DNA of 64,000 nt. It comes from Synaphobranchus kaupii. Its lineage: Eukaryota; Chordata; Actinopteri; Anguilliformes; Synaphobranchidae. Positions within the stretch are counted from its first letter, which is position 1. Every line of letters begins with the position of its first letter. Below the pieces are notes generated by a model that was not told the origin of the DNA, made no database searches, and saw nothing but the letters and a program-made list of their open reading frames with translations. The stretch covers positions 112,598,302-112,662,301 of the forward strand of contig CM056380.1 of NCBI GenBank assembly GCA_029718625.1. The letters run 5' to 3'. This document shows, piece after piece, positions 22,740 through 34,118 of this stretch. The position numbers and the translations under genes are program-made.

Positions 22740-23060
22740 TTTACGCACCTTACGGAGCCATCTTCTGCGGCATTTTATGAGACTGATGAACATATTGGAG
22801 GGATTTCTGACGATTCATCCATAGAGGATGTTTTTAAGATCCTTTGGTACTGCTGCAATGGACAAGCGATCTGTCCAGGGTGTATTCCTGCCTCTCGCCC
22901 AATGCATGCTGGGATAGGCTCCAGCCCCCCCGCAACACTGACCAGGAATAAGCGGGTTAGATAATGGATGGATGTATGCATGGATGGTCCATACTGCCCG
23001 CCTCAATTCAAACCAAGATGTTTCAATCAGGCTCATGTCTGGAGACTGAGATAGCCATTA
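22740..23060 (-). pseudogene. Tc1-like transposase relic, split by a retroposon
   Basis: Read on the minus strand, 23057-22989 encodes WLSQSPDMSLIETSWFELRR. This matches the C-terminal catalytic region of Tc1/mariner transposases (WPSQSPDLNPIE, followed by a W-x-x-L-R-R type segment), including the last D and the E of the DDE triad. The match resumes beyond the inserted RTE-like element at 22862-22742, where the DNA (TCCCTCCAATATGTTCATCA on the minus strand) closely parallels the relic at 56640-57140. No intact frame remains. Confidence 0.8.
22862..22987 (+). mobile_element. RTE-like retroposon 3-prime fragment with (ATGG)n tail
   Basis: The phrases CCAGGGTGTATTCCTGCCTC, CCCAATGCATGCTGGGATAG and AGCGGGTTAGATAATGGATG end in an ATGGATGG tail. 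This is a very abundant teleost retroposon tail. An RTE (Rex3/Expander) origin is my recollection, not proven. A second, longer copy is on the minus strand at 45636-45851. It sits inside the Tc1 relic, so it arrived later. Confidence 0.85.
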
Positions 23061-23172
23061 TAAAAGTGTGCAGATCTAGGTAATAACAAAATAATGGAAA
23101 CATAAGTGTCCCAGCATTAAAGGGTTCTTCCTAACTGTTACTTCAGTGGTACCGTAAAGGTACTGTGTGGTT

Positions 23173-23277
23173 ATGAATATTAGAAAAGAGACTCCTATGC
23201 TAAATAGCAACATTACTACATAGAGCCATAACTACATACTTATGGAAGACAACTGAACAATAAAAGTATGCACCTTA
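23173..23277. repeat. Direct repeat copy B (about 105 bp)
   Basis: Second copy of the segment at 22215-22329. It shares GCTAAATAGCAACATTAC and ATAACTACATACTTATGGAA and differs at scattered positions. It lies just upstream of the plus-strand Tc1 relic. Confidence 0.9.
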
Positions 23278-23280
23278 AGT

Positions 23281-23535
23281 ATGCAATTAAGCAGCAGCAT
23301 CTACAGAGGTTGCTTCCTGCAGAGAGGGCGGGAGGCGTTTTTCAATATGACAATGAACCCACCCGCTTATCATGAGTTGTGGAGTTTTCTGTGGTTTCAG
23401 GAGCATGGCATTGACATTATCCATATGCCATGGCCTTCTAACTCACCAGATCTGGAAATTCATTCCCATTTACGGAACATTCTGGAACAACACCCGAGGC
23501 AGTGTTTTACACTTCCATCAGCTGGAACAATATAG
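23281..23535 (+). pseudogene. Tc1-like transposase fragment, second lineage
   Basis: An open 84-residue frame carries WPSNSPDL at residues 51-58, matching the WPSxSPDLNPIE catalytic motif of Tc1-like transposases, followed by an NILEQ stretch where the family has a W-x-I-L-E/D segment. NPIE itself is degraded. Upstream, another frame reads FQYDNEPT at about 23341, matching the FQQDNDP motif, so a frameshift separates the two catalytic halves. A TE-end-like CAAAATAATGGAAACA is at 23087. It is opposite in orientation to the relic at 22740-23060. Confidence 0.75.
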
Positions 23536-23539
23536 TATC

Positions 23540-24440
23540 CTGTTTTTATTTAAAATGCACGATTATAGATATTTAAAAAATGAAATGACCCTGAATACAT
23601 TTTCTTAATTAATAAAAACCGAGTACAATTGAATAGAATATGAATAGAATTTTAAACAGGACATTGGATTACTGGATAATTGTAAAGTAGTGTGTTTAGG
23701 CCTAATAAAGCTGCAGTTCTGTAAAGTGACCTCGAGAAAAACGGACTAGGATATGTATAATCAAAGGCAGCACCAAAGATAAACCCATCGTACACTACAT
23801 TAATTACACATTGAGTTTTGGTATTAATGCTTATAATCGAAAAAGTTTTATGATACACACTTAGTTTTGTTTATGCTTAGTGTACACTCTTAATATATGC
23901 TCAGTAATTAATATACACTTGTATACAGCATCTGCATGCATTTCTGAAACCACATTCGTCTTATCCCTGGCAACTTAAGTCTTTCAGTCAATATTTTTCC
24001 AAACAGTCATTTGTCCTCCAAACTGCTACAAACAGAAGCACTACTTATTCCTGCAGTGGTAATTTATTGAAACCACACCACCACCTCCAAATCCAAACAC
24101 AGGCCTGCACTGCCAGGTGTGACAAATTGCGATGACAAACATGATTTATTTATGTTTTTAATACAAGAAAAAGCACCGCGTGACTCCTGCCACAAATCAC
24201 AACCATATCCAACCATGTCTCCTTTTTTTTTTTTTTTTTTTTTTTGACCGGGAACGTTTTATAAAAATTATTATTATTATTATTAAAATTGCGATGTTGG
24301 GGGAACCCCGGGCGGGACCGGGAACGTACCGTTTGTGCATCGCAACCTTTTATCCCGTCTGCAATGGCTCCTCAAAATCAATTAAGCAGCAGCATCTGTA
24401 GAACTGGCAGACCCACAACTTTTTACATTCGTTATATTGT
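23540..24440. other. Spacer with T-run and ATT repeat
   Basis: T23 at 24223-24245 and (ATT)n at about 24266-24285. GACCGGGAACGT occurs twice, at 24246 and 24317. The 19-mer CAATTAAGCAGCAGCATCT at 24379 duplicates 23284-23302. No gene recognised. Confidence 0.45.
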
Positions 24441-24670
24441 GCTCCATCTGGTCGGGGTCGTTTGCCTTTTTAATTTAGTTGTCTCCCGCTCTCTAATTTG
24501 TCTTACAATTACAAATGGTGTTGACTGTGGCTCCAAGCTGTAGCCCATCAGCTGTGCAAATATATTTTTAAATTTATACGCCAGCAGTCCCTGGCCGTAA
24601 ATTTAACGCGAGGCCGTTATTAATAGATAGCAGCAGATGTTTGCTGATTGTTGATTACCGGTCACGTTGA
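24441..24670. promoter_or_regulatory. Candidate conserved non-coding block
   Basis: Non-repetitive motif-rich sequence: TTTTTAATTTAG, TCTCTAATTTGTC, TTACAATTACAAATGG, TATTAATAGATAG and GCAGATGTTTGCTG. A G17 tract follows at 24713-24729. The enhancer role is inferred. Confidence 0.35.
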
Positions 24671-24712
24671 CCACTGAAATTCGGCTCATAAATGGAATGG
24701 AATCTGCAGCGC

Positions 24713-24729
24713 GGGGGGGGGGGGGGGGG
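24713..24729 (+). repeat. Poly-G tract (G17)
   Basis: An uninterrupted G run flanked by CpG-rich sequence. Confidence 0.95.
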
Positions 24730-27100
24730 ACCGCCGCGGTGTGCCGGAAACATCCGCGACACACTCCCTGGAGTGAAAACAAACGCGCGTTCCCTGCTCC
24801 ACCCTCCGAACTAAACCCCCTTTTATGACACAAATCACATGCATGTCACAAACGGGGTCGATGACGCGTCCCATCAATGTGTTGTACAGTAATCAGGCCG
24901 GCCGTATTGCCACAGAATAGAGTCAATGGTGTGGTCGTCACATGCCAAAGAAAAACAAATCTCGTTAAAGGTCAGTATGGAGGTGATAAAGAGGTAATTA
25001 AGATATATGACCATACTAGAACTGAACAAAGTTGTGTTCCTCATCAATACCCAGAGCAAGATATAATGCCATAAAGCTACCAGATTCTGTTGGTTTGAAG
25101 TAATCTTGAAGAACACCCGACAACAGTGCGTTATGGCAGTTATTTAAAAGGCGCGAGGCAAAGATTTAAAAAAATGTATAGTAATTTGAAGACATTCTCA
25201 TTTGAGACGTCTGTCTGCAGGGAACATAAGTCACGTGGAAAGGGTCGCCATGGTACAGCAGAGTCCATGTTGCAGTCTGTGTTTGTGCGATAGTGCCCAA
25301 CTGTTCCGACAGATGCGGCCACTGAACTTTAACGCGATTCTGGCAGCCTGAAGTCACACCAACACATGCTTAACATCTGTGTGAGGCGGACTGACAAATG
25401 CTAGCATTCTTACCAGGCGTCTCATTGGCTGCTCTCATCAACAAATCACCATGGAGTTCTCGATCCTTCTTTGGGCATGGACTTCCAAGTAAAATTCGCC
25501 TGCACTCCGCCCAAAAATCTTACTCAGCTGGACTGGCCTGACCTAGGCTATGTACAGTATGTGGTGAATTGTCTGGAACAGGTTCTCAATTATGAACTCA
25601 GCCAAATCTCTCTATCCCATCTTCAGATTAAAAACCATAAACATTGGGGCGAGTCTCGTTAAAACAAGAAATAATGTGCAGAGAATATACAACGCCTAAA
25701 GTTGTGTTGACATGAACACAAACAAACAGAAAGACGAATCAACAGAACAAGGACAAGCAAAATATTTACCTCAACTCTGACATATAAATAAATGCGAAAG
25801 TTAGTTTTTTGTTTTTTGTTTTTTTTCCTTCGCGTAAACCCTTTGGTGAGTTAAACTTGGCCATGGCTAAACTTGCCAAATTATATTTGTGAAGAACAAA
25901 GCTGAAGGTTACATTTAATTGAGAGTTAAAGTTAGGAAAGATTTGAGTGAATCCAGGCCTTTATATGGAGGAAAAGGAGCCTGTAAGAAACTCAGTGTGG
26001 GCTGGTAGGCTCTGGTTAGAATACTACAGTGGTAGTATCATGTGTACAGGGTATGTTCCCTAGAATGTTGATGTATTATTTCCACCCAATCAGGGCTCTG
26101 CGATAAAACCATGTTGCTAATGAAAAAAATAATTTTTAAGCGCAACAACAATGTGAGTGAAAATGTTTTATAATTTTTTATTTTTTTTTCCTGGAAGCAT
26201 TTTACATGGCCCCTGAAGTTTGGGGGTTCACTACAGCATCAGCTATGATGACAAAAAAATATATTAAAAGAAAGCCAACACACTGCGTGGCAGAGATCAT
26301 TGCTATTGCTCTCCAAAATTATTGTCCGTTTCGAAGTTTGGTTTGAATTATGGGAGATACGCGAGAACCGCAATAACAGGAATATTGAATCCCAACCAGT
26401 GGAAAAACACAAAAGAATTAGGCAGTTTACGGGTTAAAATAAATGCCTTCACTGTGTAATCTTGTCAAGGCCCAGTTCCTTACAAGCAAGGTGAGGAGAA
26501 ACGAGATGCCCACAACAAGTTTCGAACAATGAAAAGTTATAAAACTTTTACCACGTAGTAAATAACTAATTCCATCCAGAGTGTTATATTGCTTGAAAGC
26601 CTTTATCCTGCCGGTGGTAAATCTTTATTCTCTCTAAAAAAAAAAGAAAGAAAGCCGCAGATAGCACAACAAATAAATTACAGGCAGACAAAAGCTCAAG
26701 AACAGTTAATCAAACAAACAAGATGTGCTACAAAAACGAACGCCATAAATTCTGACAAAAAAAACACCGTCTCCCTTTTCAAAAAAATAAAAAAATAAAA
26801 ATCAGTACCTCTCTGTTTTAGCGCAAAGTTTTTTTTTCTTTTTCTATTTTAATCAGTCCCTGGAAACGGTTTTTATCCCCCCCCATAAATTTTTACAGTT
26901 GATTCACCTGCCCGATATCCTTCAGCCATTTCTTTCAGAAGCTGTCAAAAACGCCAACTATAATGTATGGCCCTTCCAATGAGAACAGCTGTAGCCATTC
27001 TCTCTCCTTGGTTCCAACACCCTGTCCTTTGTGAAATAATACATCAAGATTAACTGATTTCCTGTCAGTCTCACAGAAAAGAAAATTAATTTTCATGTAG
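24730..27100. other. Spacer without recognised gene
   Basis: AT-rich with several A/T homopolymers (near 25806-25828, 26160-26190, 26638-26650, 26757-26800). Frames at 25471-25662 and 26589-26798 carry no domain. No repeat family recognised. Confidence 0.4.
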
Positions 27101-27102
27101 CC

Positions 27103-27141
27103 CCCCCCGCCCCCCTCCCCCTCCCCCTCCCCCTCCTCCCC
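27103..27141 (-). repeat. C-rich/G-rich (CCCCCT)n tract, G-quadruplex candidate on the minus strand
   Basis: The plus strand is C with regularly spaced T (CCCCCTCCCCCTCCCCCTCC). The minus strand therefore has at least five runs of four or more G with one-base loops, a textbook quadruplex pattern. Confidence 0.85.
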
Positions 27142-27174
27142 ACCCAAAGCATATGAATTTTGTACATGGAAAGT

Positions 27175-28240
27175 AATTTAAGTTTTTAATTATTCATGAG
27201 AGCGAAAAACATGATGGAGAGGGCTGCCGAACACCCCAAGGCCGCAGCCCACCCTTGGTATGTGCCGAGGCTACAATAGCACTTACTAATGCCTTTATAA
27301 ATAATATATGTATTTACATACGTCTCGGCGCAACAGCGATTTCTCTCCTTGTGATCTGGGTGAAGCGGGTCACGGACAGGCAGTTTGTCTAATCTGAGTG
27401 CCCCGTTAGGTCCGAGACGGGCAATGCATTATGCAGCGCCCGGGTTTGGACCGACATCCAAACACCTGAGCCGTGAACGACTTCCCAGCAGCGCTTTACC
27501 TGCGAGGCCTGTGGAGTACCCGCCACCGTTACACTGCGCAATGTCGCACCGAGAATATGACCAGATGGATGTAGCGAAGCTAGCGTGGAGCACTGCATGC
27601 GTCTAATGCTGATTGGAGGCTCGGAGAGAGGCGTGGCCTCCGGCAAGCGCATAGCGGAGTACGGTCGCGCCCTGGCAATCGGCCTTAACAGGAAGTACCA
27701 CGCTCCTGTCTCCAGGGACTTCAAAATAACATCAAGCAGGCTTGAGGCCAGATTGATGTTGCTCCGGGGGGCGCAGTGGCCTCGGCCTTTCCTGACAACC
27801 GCGATGAATGAGAGCCAGTTACGTTCAGGAATGGGCTCCTTTCCACCCTACAGGTTGCATCAGCGCCAATCATGAGCCAAGCTGTCTGGGCGGAAACTTT
27901 GTTTAGTCTCAAGAAAATACAACCCGCAATATACCCTGTCACATATTAGAATGAATGACTACAAAGCAAGCACCAGAGGAAGCTGAAATGATGTCTAGGC
28001 CCCTCAGTTAATATATGGGCGCAATTAAACAGTACGACGCAGGGATGCCTGCTGTTGTGTTGGCATATTGATGTAGATGTCAAAGGCTACAAGTTATACA
28101 GGGTTTATAAAATATTTGTTATACACGGTTTAAACATTCCGTAAAAATGCAGATGCAACCTTTCTTCAGGTCATTGGATTGCGGTTCGTGTGACTCCAAT
28201 TACTGAGCACAATTTAAAATCTTTGTTTTAAAAAAAATCT
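27175..28240. other. Single-copy block, partly CpG-rich
   Basis: The part 27180-27340 (TTTTTAATTATTCATGAG, CTTACTAATGCC) looks enhancer-like. 27360-27880 is CpG-bearing and gives frames of 73, 96 and 111 residues on both strands, none with a recognisable domain. I do not call a gene. Confidence 0.3.
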
Positions 28241-28800
28241 TTTTCATGTTCTTTGAGTGGAACTAGCTAGATTGGTCTGTTTAGTGCAAGTCTCTCATTA
28301 CCGCTGGAGAGCGTAATTACCATTTAGTCTACCGCCATAACAACAGCGACACAATGCTTCTAATTCTCCGGTAAACTGTACGCACAGTGTGTAATCAAGC
28401 TTCTTTGTGATACAATGAGAATTAATGGCTCCGTGTGACAATGCGAAATACCGCTACTCCCACGGAGAGCGTTTGATGATTTTTCACTCCTTCCAGATTG
28501 TTCCAATCAGCCGCGCTCCCCGAGAACCCGGCTCGGCGTCTCCCCTCGTTAATATTGCACAGACAAAATTATCTTGCGCTTGCAAAATGTACTTATTAGT
28601 GAATTACCGGGCCACTGACCCCGGAGGATGTGGGTAAACAGTGACCTCGAAGGACGAGAAAATGTAGGCCTGTCAAAAACAGCAGAAAGCGCAGGCAGTA
28701 CTAAAGGTCAAAGGTCAGACTAGTACCCGCAGGTGTTTCCATGACTATTAAATTGTTTTCCCCAGCATAATTATGCGATTAAAACAGTGGCTGGCTTGTC
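28241..28800. promoter_or_regulatory. Candidate conserved non-coding block with a perfect DR1 site
   Basis: Motif-rich sequence: GAGCGTAATTACC near 28309, GAGAATTAATGGC near 28418 and CATAATTATGCG near 28766. At 28705-28717 is AGGTCAAAGGTCA, an exact direct repeat of AGGTCA with one-base spacing. This is the consensus for RXR heterodimers with PPAR, and for HNF4 and COUP-TF. The motif is seen directly. Function is inferred. Confidence 0.4.
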
Positions 28801-30281
28801 TTATTACATAATATCTAACAAAAAAAACAGTATATATACAAAGGTAAGCCTGTAGCAGAGCCTATTACAGAAAATAAGGCCTTGTTTTATAATAATGTCC
28901 TGTACAAAAGCATCCCTGTGTTTTCTATGGTCCCCACAGAGTACTGTAGCAGACAAATGTGCTTGTAAATCCCAACACATCAACATCACTATAATAGCAG
29001 GAGAAAAAGCGTTCATTACGACACCCTTTCCCTCCCTGTTTATCACATTGGTTCAGTAAACAAGGTTATCGCTCAAATGCTACTACCCAAAATGCATAGT
29101 GAACCAATGATGAAATGCTAGTGCGGTCCAGAGAGGGGTTCTCTTTGAGGCAGTACTGTTGTGCAGGAACCCACACAGCTATCTGGCAGAATCCAAACAA
29201 AAGAATGCCGAAATCTCCCAAAAAGGAATGCTGACTCCATGATTGGGAAAGGAATTGGATGAGAGGAGAACTATGATTTCTTGATTCCAGGATCTAAATT
29301 CTCGGACATCTTTTTAGCTCTGTGTAGTGACCACTGCTTTTTTCTGATTAAACTGACTGCAGCTTTGTCGTCAACTTATGCCATAAAATTCAAAATTTGT
29401 TTTTGTAGTACCATCTGTGAAACTCAGACATGGCTAACGTTTACCACAGGCAGCAGGTAACATAGTTCTTCAGCAAGCCTTGTGGAATATTTTCCCCTGT
29501 GTTAATATTTATAAATATCACAGCGTTTCACGCAGGGGGGTTATTTCTCAAACAGTCTCAGAACCTTATTTAATCAGCAGCAGTCATATCACATAGGGTC
29601 ACGTATTAAGTGTTTCATGAGATTTTCAAAAAAGAAACTCACTTGCCCTGAATCGCCAAGTCACACATTATTATATCTAAGGACATGTAAGATGGGTCTT
29701 CATATCTGAGTCTGAAATAATAACGTTATAGGGAACGCTGCACGAGGGCACATTTCTGTAAGAGGCAGAAGTATTTACAGTTTCGAGTTCCCCTTTTGTC
29801 ACGGCTAAATAACAAACTGAAAGGAGTCTTCATCAGCTCAGCAAACACATGCCATCCATTGCGCGGCAAAAAAATCCACTATTTATTTTCTGTCATCTGG
29901 AGTTAATGTTCCTTGTCTAAGTAACAAAAACAATTTGGAAAGGCAACTTCCACAAGTCAAACTTTGCAGTTCCCAGACTCGTCTCTGCTATCTGTCTCAA
30001 TTGTAATGCTCTCTATTTATTTTGGATAAATTAAACAACTGCTATATCGGTCTAAACTGGCATAACTCAGAAGAGGAGCTTCATCATTATGATATTAAAC
30101 ACGGGGCACGGAGGGAACTTTAGCTGTATAACAAACATAACACAAAGCCCAGAGAGAATCCACAGGAATTACACATACCGAAGTATGGTGTTCTTATTCA
30201 TATTGTCAACTTAATGCTTTAAGCGCTGTACAGCTCATAGCACAAGCCCAGGACATTGTGCTATATCTATTCACATACCGT

Positions 30282-30283
<2 letters not shown>
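28801..30283. other. AT-rich spacer without recognised gene
   Basis: No gene or repeat family recognised. Confidence 0.4.

Positions 30284-30313
<30 letters not shown>
30284..30313. repeat. (AT)n microsatellite
   Basis: A pure TA/AT run of about 29 bases. Confidence 0.95.
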
Positions 30314-30318
<5 letters not shown>

Positions 30319-31340
30319 TGCAAATAGTTGTTCATTATTAATTTCTTATGTGCCGTTTCTATTCCTCTGATGCATCCACTGTGAAGCACTGTGAGACACT
30401 GTGATTGTTATTGACAATATAATACAAAGACACAACGTAAAATAGACAGTCTATTGATTGAGTGATTGACAGTCACTTGATAGCAGCAGAAGAGGGCATG
30501 CGAGAACAACTCATTGGCCTCGACTCAATAAAACTCAGAATAACGCTCTAAACTAAGTTATTTTCCTTCATTATTCATATATGCGTTGTTTTTCTGAGAG
30601 ACCACTGAGCTCACACAACTGTGTGCATAAGGAAGTAATGTTCATCCCAAATTTAAACTCATAAGGCCTTGCATGTGGTAGCATTGAATCACACCTATTG
30701 AGTAGGTACATTTTCTTTTCGATATTTGATACGACTCAATCGTTGTGCAAATCCAAGGCTTTCCAAAGTGCTCACATCAACCCCAAGTGCACTGGTCTGC
30801 TTCTGTAACCGCTAAATGGGGGATCGTTTGGAATTGAAGATGTATAATGCACGTTTCATAAACTGAGTTTGTGAGTTTCATCAGTACTGAGGTACTGGAG
30901 TAAAACAATGGCCTGTATGCTCAAGCCTTTGCAAGTGAACCCTCAAATTGCCCGTACCAAACACTTTAAGGTGTCAGCCTAATGTAGTTAAAGGTCATTT
31001 TGCCTTTCAATGGTGGGACATAGTGCAATTACACTCTTGTGCCCAGAGCAACATCGCAATTATTCTCTGGTGGATACTCCCAAAGTCATACGAGAAAGGC
31101 CTAGCCGCGTGTCCTGTTCTTCCTTCTGTCCTGACGTAAACTCCCAGTCTCGTCAACCCTCGCTCGCGCGGCACACGCACGGATACATCCCCAAAACTCA
31201 CGCGAATAAATAGATGCGCAGAGACAGCAGTTTTGTTTATCCGCATATAGGGGGAAAAAAAAAAGAAAAAGAAAAAAGTCTGCGTTTTACAAAGATGCGC
31301 TTTCGCGGTGAATGGAGGGGTCACGGCTGGGTAAACAATC
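30314..31340. other. Spacer without recognised gene
   Basis: Mostly AT-rich, with CpG-bearing sequence at 31120-31220 and an A/G run at 31252-31276. No exon recognised. Confidence 0.4.
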
Positions 31341-31830
31341 CAATATTCAAGGCTAAAAGCACACCAGACAATAAATCACCGGCGTGTCATGTTCAATCTT
31401 TACAAGGGCATTAGGCTGCAATAACCATAACGCCATTAAATGTGTTATCGGGACACTTAACATTCCACTGTTCCATGGGCAGGTGTGTCTCCAGTGCACG
31501 TCGGAGAGGAGACGGCAATCCTCGTCTGTCCCGCTGCCATACCCAACGGCACAGCGCTGGGACACTCTTTTGAGGGAAAAACTAAACACTGATTAAAAAA
31601 AAAAACACTGCACAAACTCATCTAGAGAAAAAGCCTTTGGAAAAAGCCTTCGGATGGCCATCACAAGAGTATTTAATGAATGCTAGCCTTAAAAGAGAAC
31701 ATCAGTGTGAGGTCTTAGTCCCTTTAATGATCTGCTTTCTTTAACTTCAGCCTCCGCGCAAATTGTGTCTACAAACTTTTGTTCAAACGAGCTATAATGA
31801 GCCTTCCCATTTCGCAATGAGAGTAACCCT
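31341..31830. promoter_or_regulatory. Candidate conserved non-coding block
   Basis: Even, non-repetitive sequence: AACCATAACGCCATTAAATG near 31425, GTATTTAATGAATGC near 31669 and CTTTAATGATCTGC near 31721. An A10 run at 31595-31606 divides it. The role is inferred from composition. Confidence 0.3.
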
Positions 31831-32200
31831 CCCTTATCAACAATACTGGTACATGCACGGCGATAACCGCTTTATAGTTATGAGTTTTATTCACTTCATA
31901 ATAAACAAGTGAATTTCAAGTACTTCAAACACAAAGACCGAAGGAAAAATCAGACTATATAAATGTCACACCCTGGGGGAACAGCCCTGACCGTGTTTTG
32001 CTTGCAAAGCTTTAGGCAAAGCTGTTGAAGAATATAAAAGGCAGCCAGACAGCTAGCGTCTACCTGCTAGCAGACACCAGGGTGTATATAGTCTTAAAAT
32101 GACTTCTGGGGGGGACCAGGTATGCAATTATCCGCGTCCCATGATGCAGTGGTAAACGGAGAATCTTCTACAATTTACTGGCAACTTCTCCTTTTATTAA
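31831..32200. other. Spacer without recognised gene
   Basis: AT-rich; nothing recognised. Confidence 0.35.
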
Positions 32201-32204
32201 AACA

Positions 32205-32520
32205 CTTTGTCTTATTGTTTTATTGATTTACAATCTGTCCCACTTTTTTTGGCATCTGAAAACAATCAAGCGGCGGAGCGGCGGAGTGTTTGGACGTTAA
32301 TGGTTAAAAGACGGTGTTTTATTCCCGGGCCGGGGGATCGGCGCGCCAGCTGCTACACGTTCTGCTAATGGGAATGATTAATGAGCGGCGAGCAATAACG
32401 ATGAGGCAGAGTCATTAACATATCGACAGGCCTCCACGATGGATTATCAGCATTGATTATTTCATGGCCTGTTGATGCCCATTTGTAAAGGAAAATAAAG
32501 TAAACGGAAAAAGGGAAGGA
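32205..32520. promoter_or_regulatory. Candidate enhancer with PBX-HOX and OTX-type motifs
   Basis: Exact TGATTAAT (PBX-HOX consensus TGATTNAT) at 32375-32382, GGATTA (OTX/PITX class) at 32441-32446 and a TGATTAT variant at 32454, all within 85 bases. There is also a CAGCTG E-box near 32347, plus AAACAATCAAG and TTAATGGTTAAAAG upstream. No coding frame is of interest. The clustering is seen directly; enhancer function is inference. Confidence 0.4.
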
Positions 32521-34030
32521 GGGCGAATGCGACAACGCCGTCTGCTTTTCCCAGCGCTGGGGATACTTCACAGCCCATAACCACGTCTTTCCAGGCACAG
32601 AGAGGTTAAAACGCATTCTTCTCTTCCCGTGTTAAAACTGTCGGCCTTACAGAGTTGAAAAAAGTTTGAAAAAAGTGCGAAGATCAGGGACATATAAATA
32701 CAATACTCCCTTAAAAGCTAAAACCTTAATGACATTTTAATAGTTCAGAAATATCATCGTCAACCTCCAGTCTGAGAAAGCTGTTGTGTCGTAAATAACA
32801 TGATAATAACTGTAGGGGCACTTTCCGCATTTATTCATTTGATTTTCAGTTCATAGACAGATCATTCAGCTAAATAACATTTATTGGTATGCAGAACCAT
32901 CCGTCACTGGTGACCTAAAAACAATGCATCACAAACATCCTGAAAGCCATCGTTTTTCTGTATTTACTTTCAAATACTGCAGAGAATAAAGCCGACATTA
33001 GAAAATGAGTCGCGTGTAGTTCAGTTATTCTCACGGATGAAAGAGTAGGGGGGGCGGGGTTAAATTAGACCAATAACTGACTGGGACTCATCTTGGTCAG
33101 ATTTCACAGCCAATCTAATGTCAGGTAACAGTCAGAGCCAGCCTTACACGGTTCACTCGGTTTTCCATTTCATAATATGACATGTTGATCTCTTGAGTTG
33201 AACAAAAGGAAAAAGGTGACGATTTACTGTAGGCCATTTTCACGGTCTCACGGCATGAAAAAAAACTCTCGTAACTCTGCATGTACCCGACATCCTTGTT
33301 GCGCTAGCAACAGTTCCCGTAGTGACAGGTGCTAACGGATGGGGGTGATGCTTCATTATTGATTGGCAGCACGTCAGGGCCAAAAGCCATCTTTTGGGTC
33401 ACCGTGGTAACCCAGCCCATCTCACCCAATCACCGGCAGTGCCAAAGGCTGACGGCACACACTTAAGGCCAATTCACATAGTCGGCAAAAAAAAAGAAGT
33501 ATGTATGCATACCACAGGGTCTGAGCGGACCGATGACATCATAGCAGACCCAAAATGGATGTCCGCTGAGGGAGTCGTTTTTGTGTCTGTGCAGACCTGT
33601 CCACACGGACCTGTCGTTTCACCTACACGCATACCTTCTGCGTACCGTAATCTTCTTCCATGAAGGACGCCCACTATTGTTTAAAATTTGTGCACAAAAA
33701 TGATGGGGAATGTAGTCTCCAAAGGGGGGTTTGTACGCTCGACTGTGAAAGGCAAAAGTCGCGGACAATCCGGCGGACTGTCCGTCCGTGTACTTGCCTG
33801 CTCCCTATTTTAAACACTCTGGAACCACCTTTAACATACAATCTACAAAGGCCCTCAAAGACGAATACCCGGCCGTTTCCCTTTGATGGCAGTTATATTA
33901 ACCCCACACAGTTAACACAATCACTCAGCTACAACAAATGTGCTTTGGACGGGCTGTAAGACGCTCATTGTTTTTGTTTCCCCTTCTGCATTAATGAGTC
34001 GATCAATGAGAACCATGCAAAATCATCAGC
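32521..34030. other. Spacer with possible unidentified MITE
   Basis: GCCAATTCACATAGTCGGC (about 33468) and a loosely inverted counterpart near 33745 (GACTGTGAAAGGC) could be ends of an old DNA transposon, but the match is weak. No gene recognised. Confidence 0.3.
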
Positions 34031-34118
34031 CTTTATTTTACGAGGAAGTCACATTGAGATTAAAACCTCTTTTACAAGCGAGACCCAGCCAAGAGAGGGC
34101 AAGGGCAATATGGCAGCC
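34031..34118 (-). mobile_element. Retroposon fragment
   Basis: CCTTTATTTTACGAGGAAGT, CACATTGAGATTAAAACCTC and AGCGAGACCCAGCCAAGAGA match, in this order, a phrase very common in teleost genomes (family form: GAAGTCCCATTGAGATTAAA with a following GGGAGACCTGGCC). I take it as part of a retroposon end. The orientation (minus) and class are uncertain. Confidence 0.5.

Noticed and set aside
22215..23277. LTR retrotransposon with 110-bp LTRs
   Set aside because: The repeats are short, lack clear TG/CA ends, primer-binding site or polypurine tract, and the interior is Tc1 and retroposon debris.
27389..27875. Overlapping 96- and 111-codon frames on opposite strands
   Set aside because: Mutually overlapping, GC-rich and without a domain; at most one could be real, and neither is supported.
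33468..33760. DNA transposon with ends GCCAATTCACATAGTCGGC and a counterpart near 33745
   Set aside because: The inverted match is too weak and has gaps; no target duplication.
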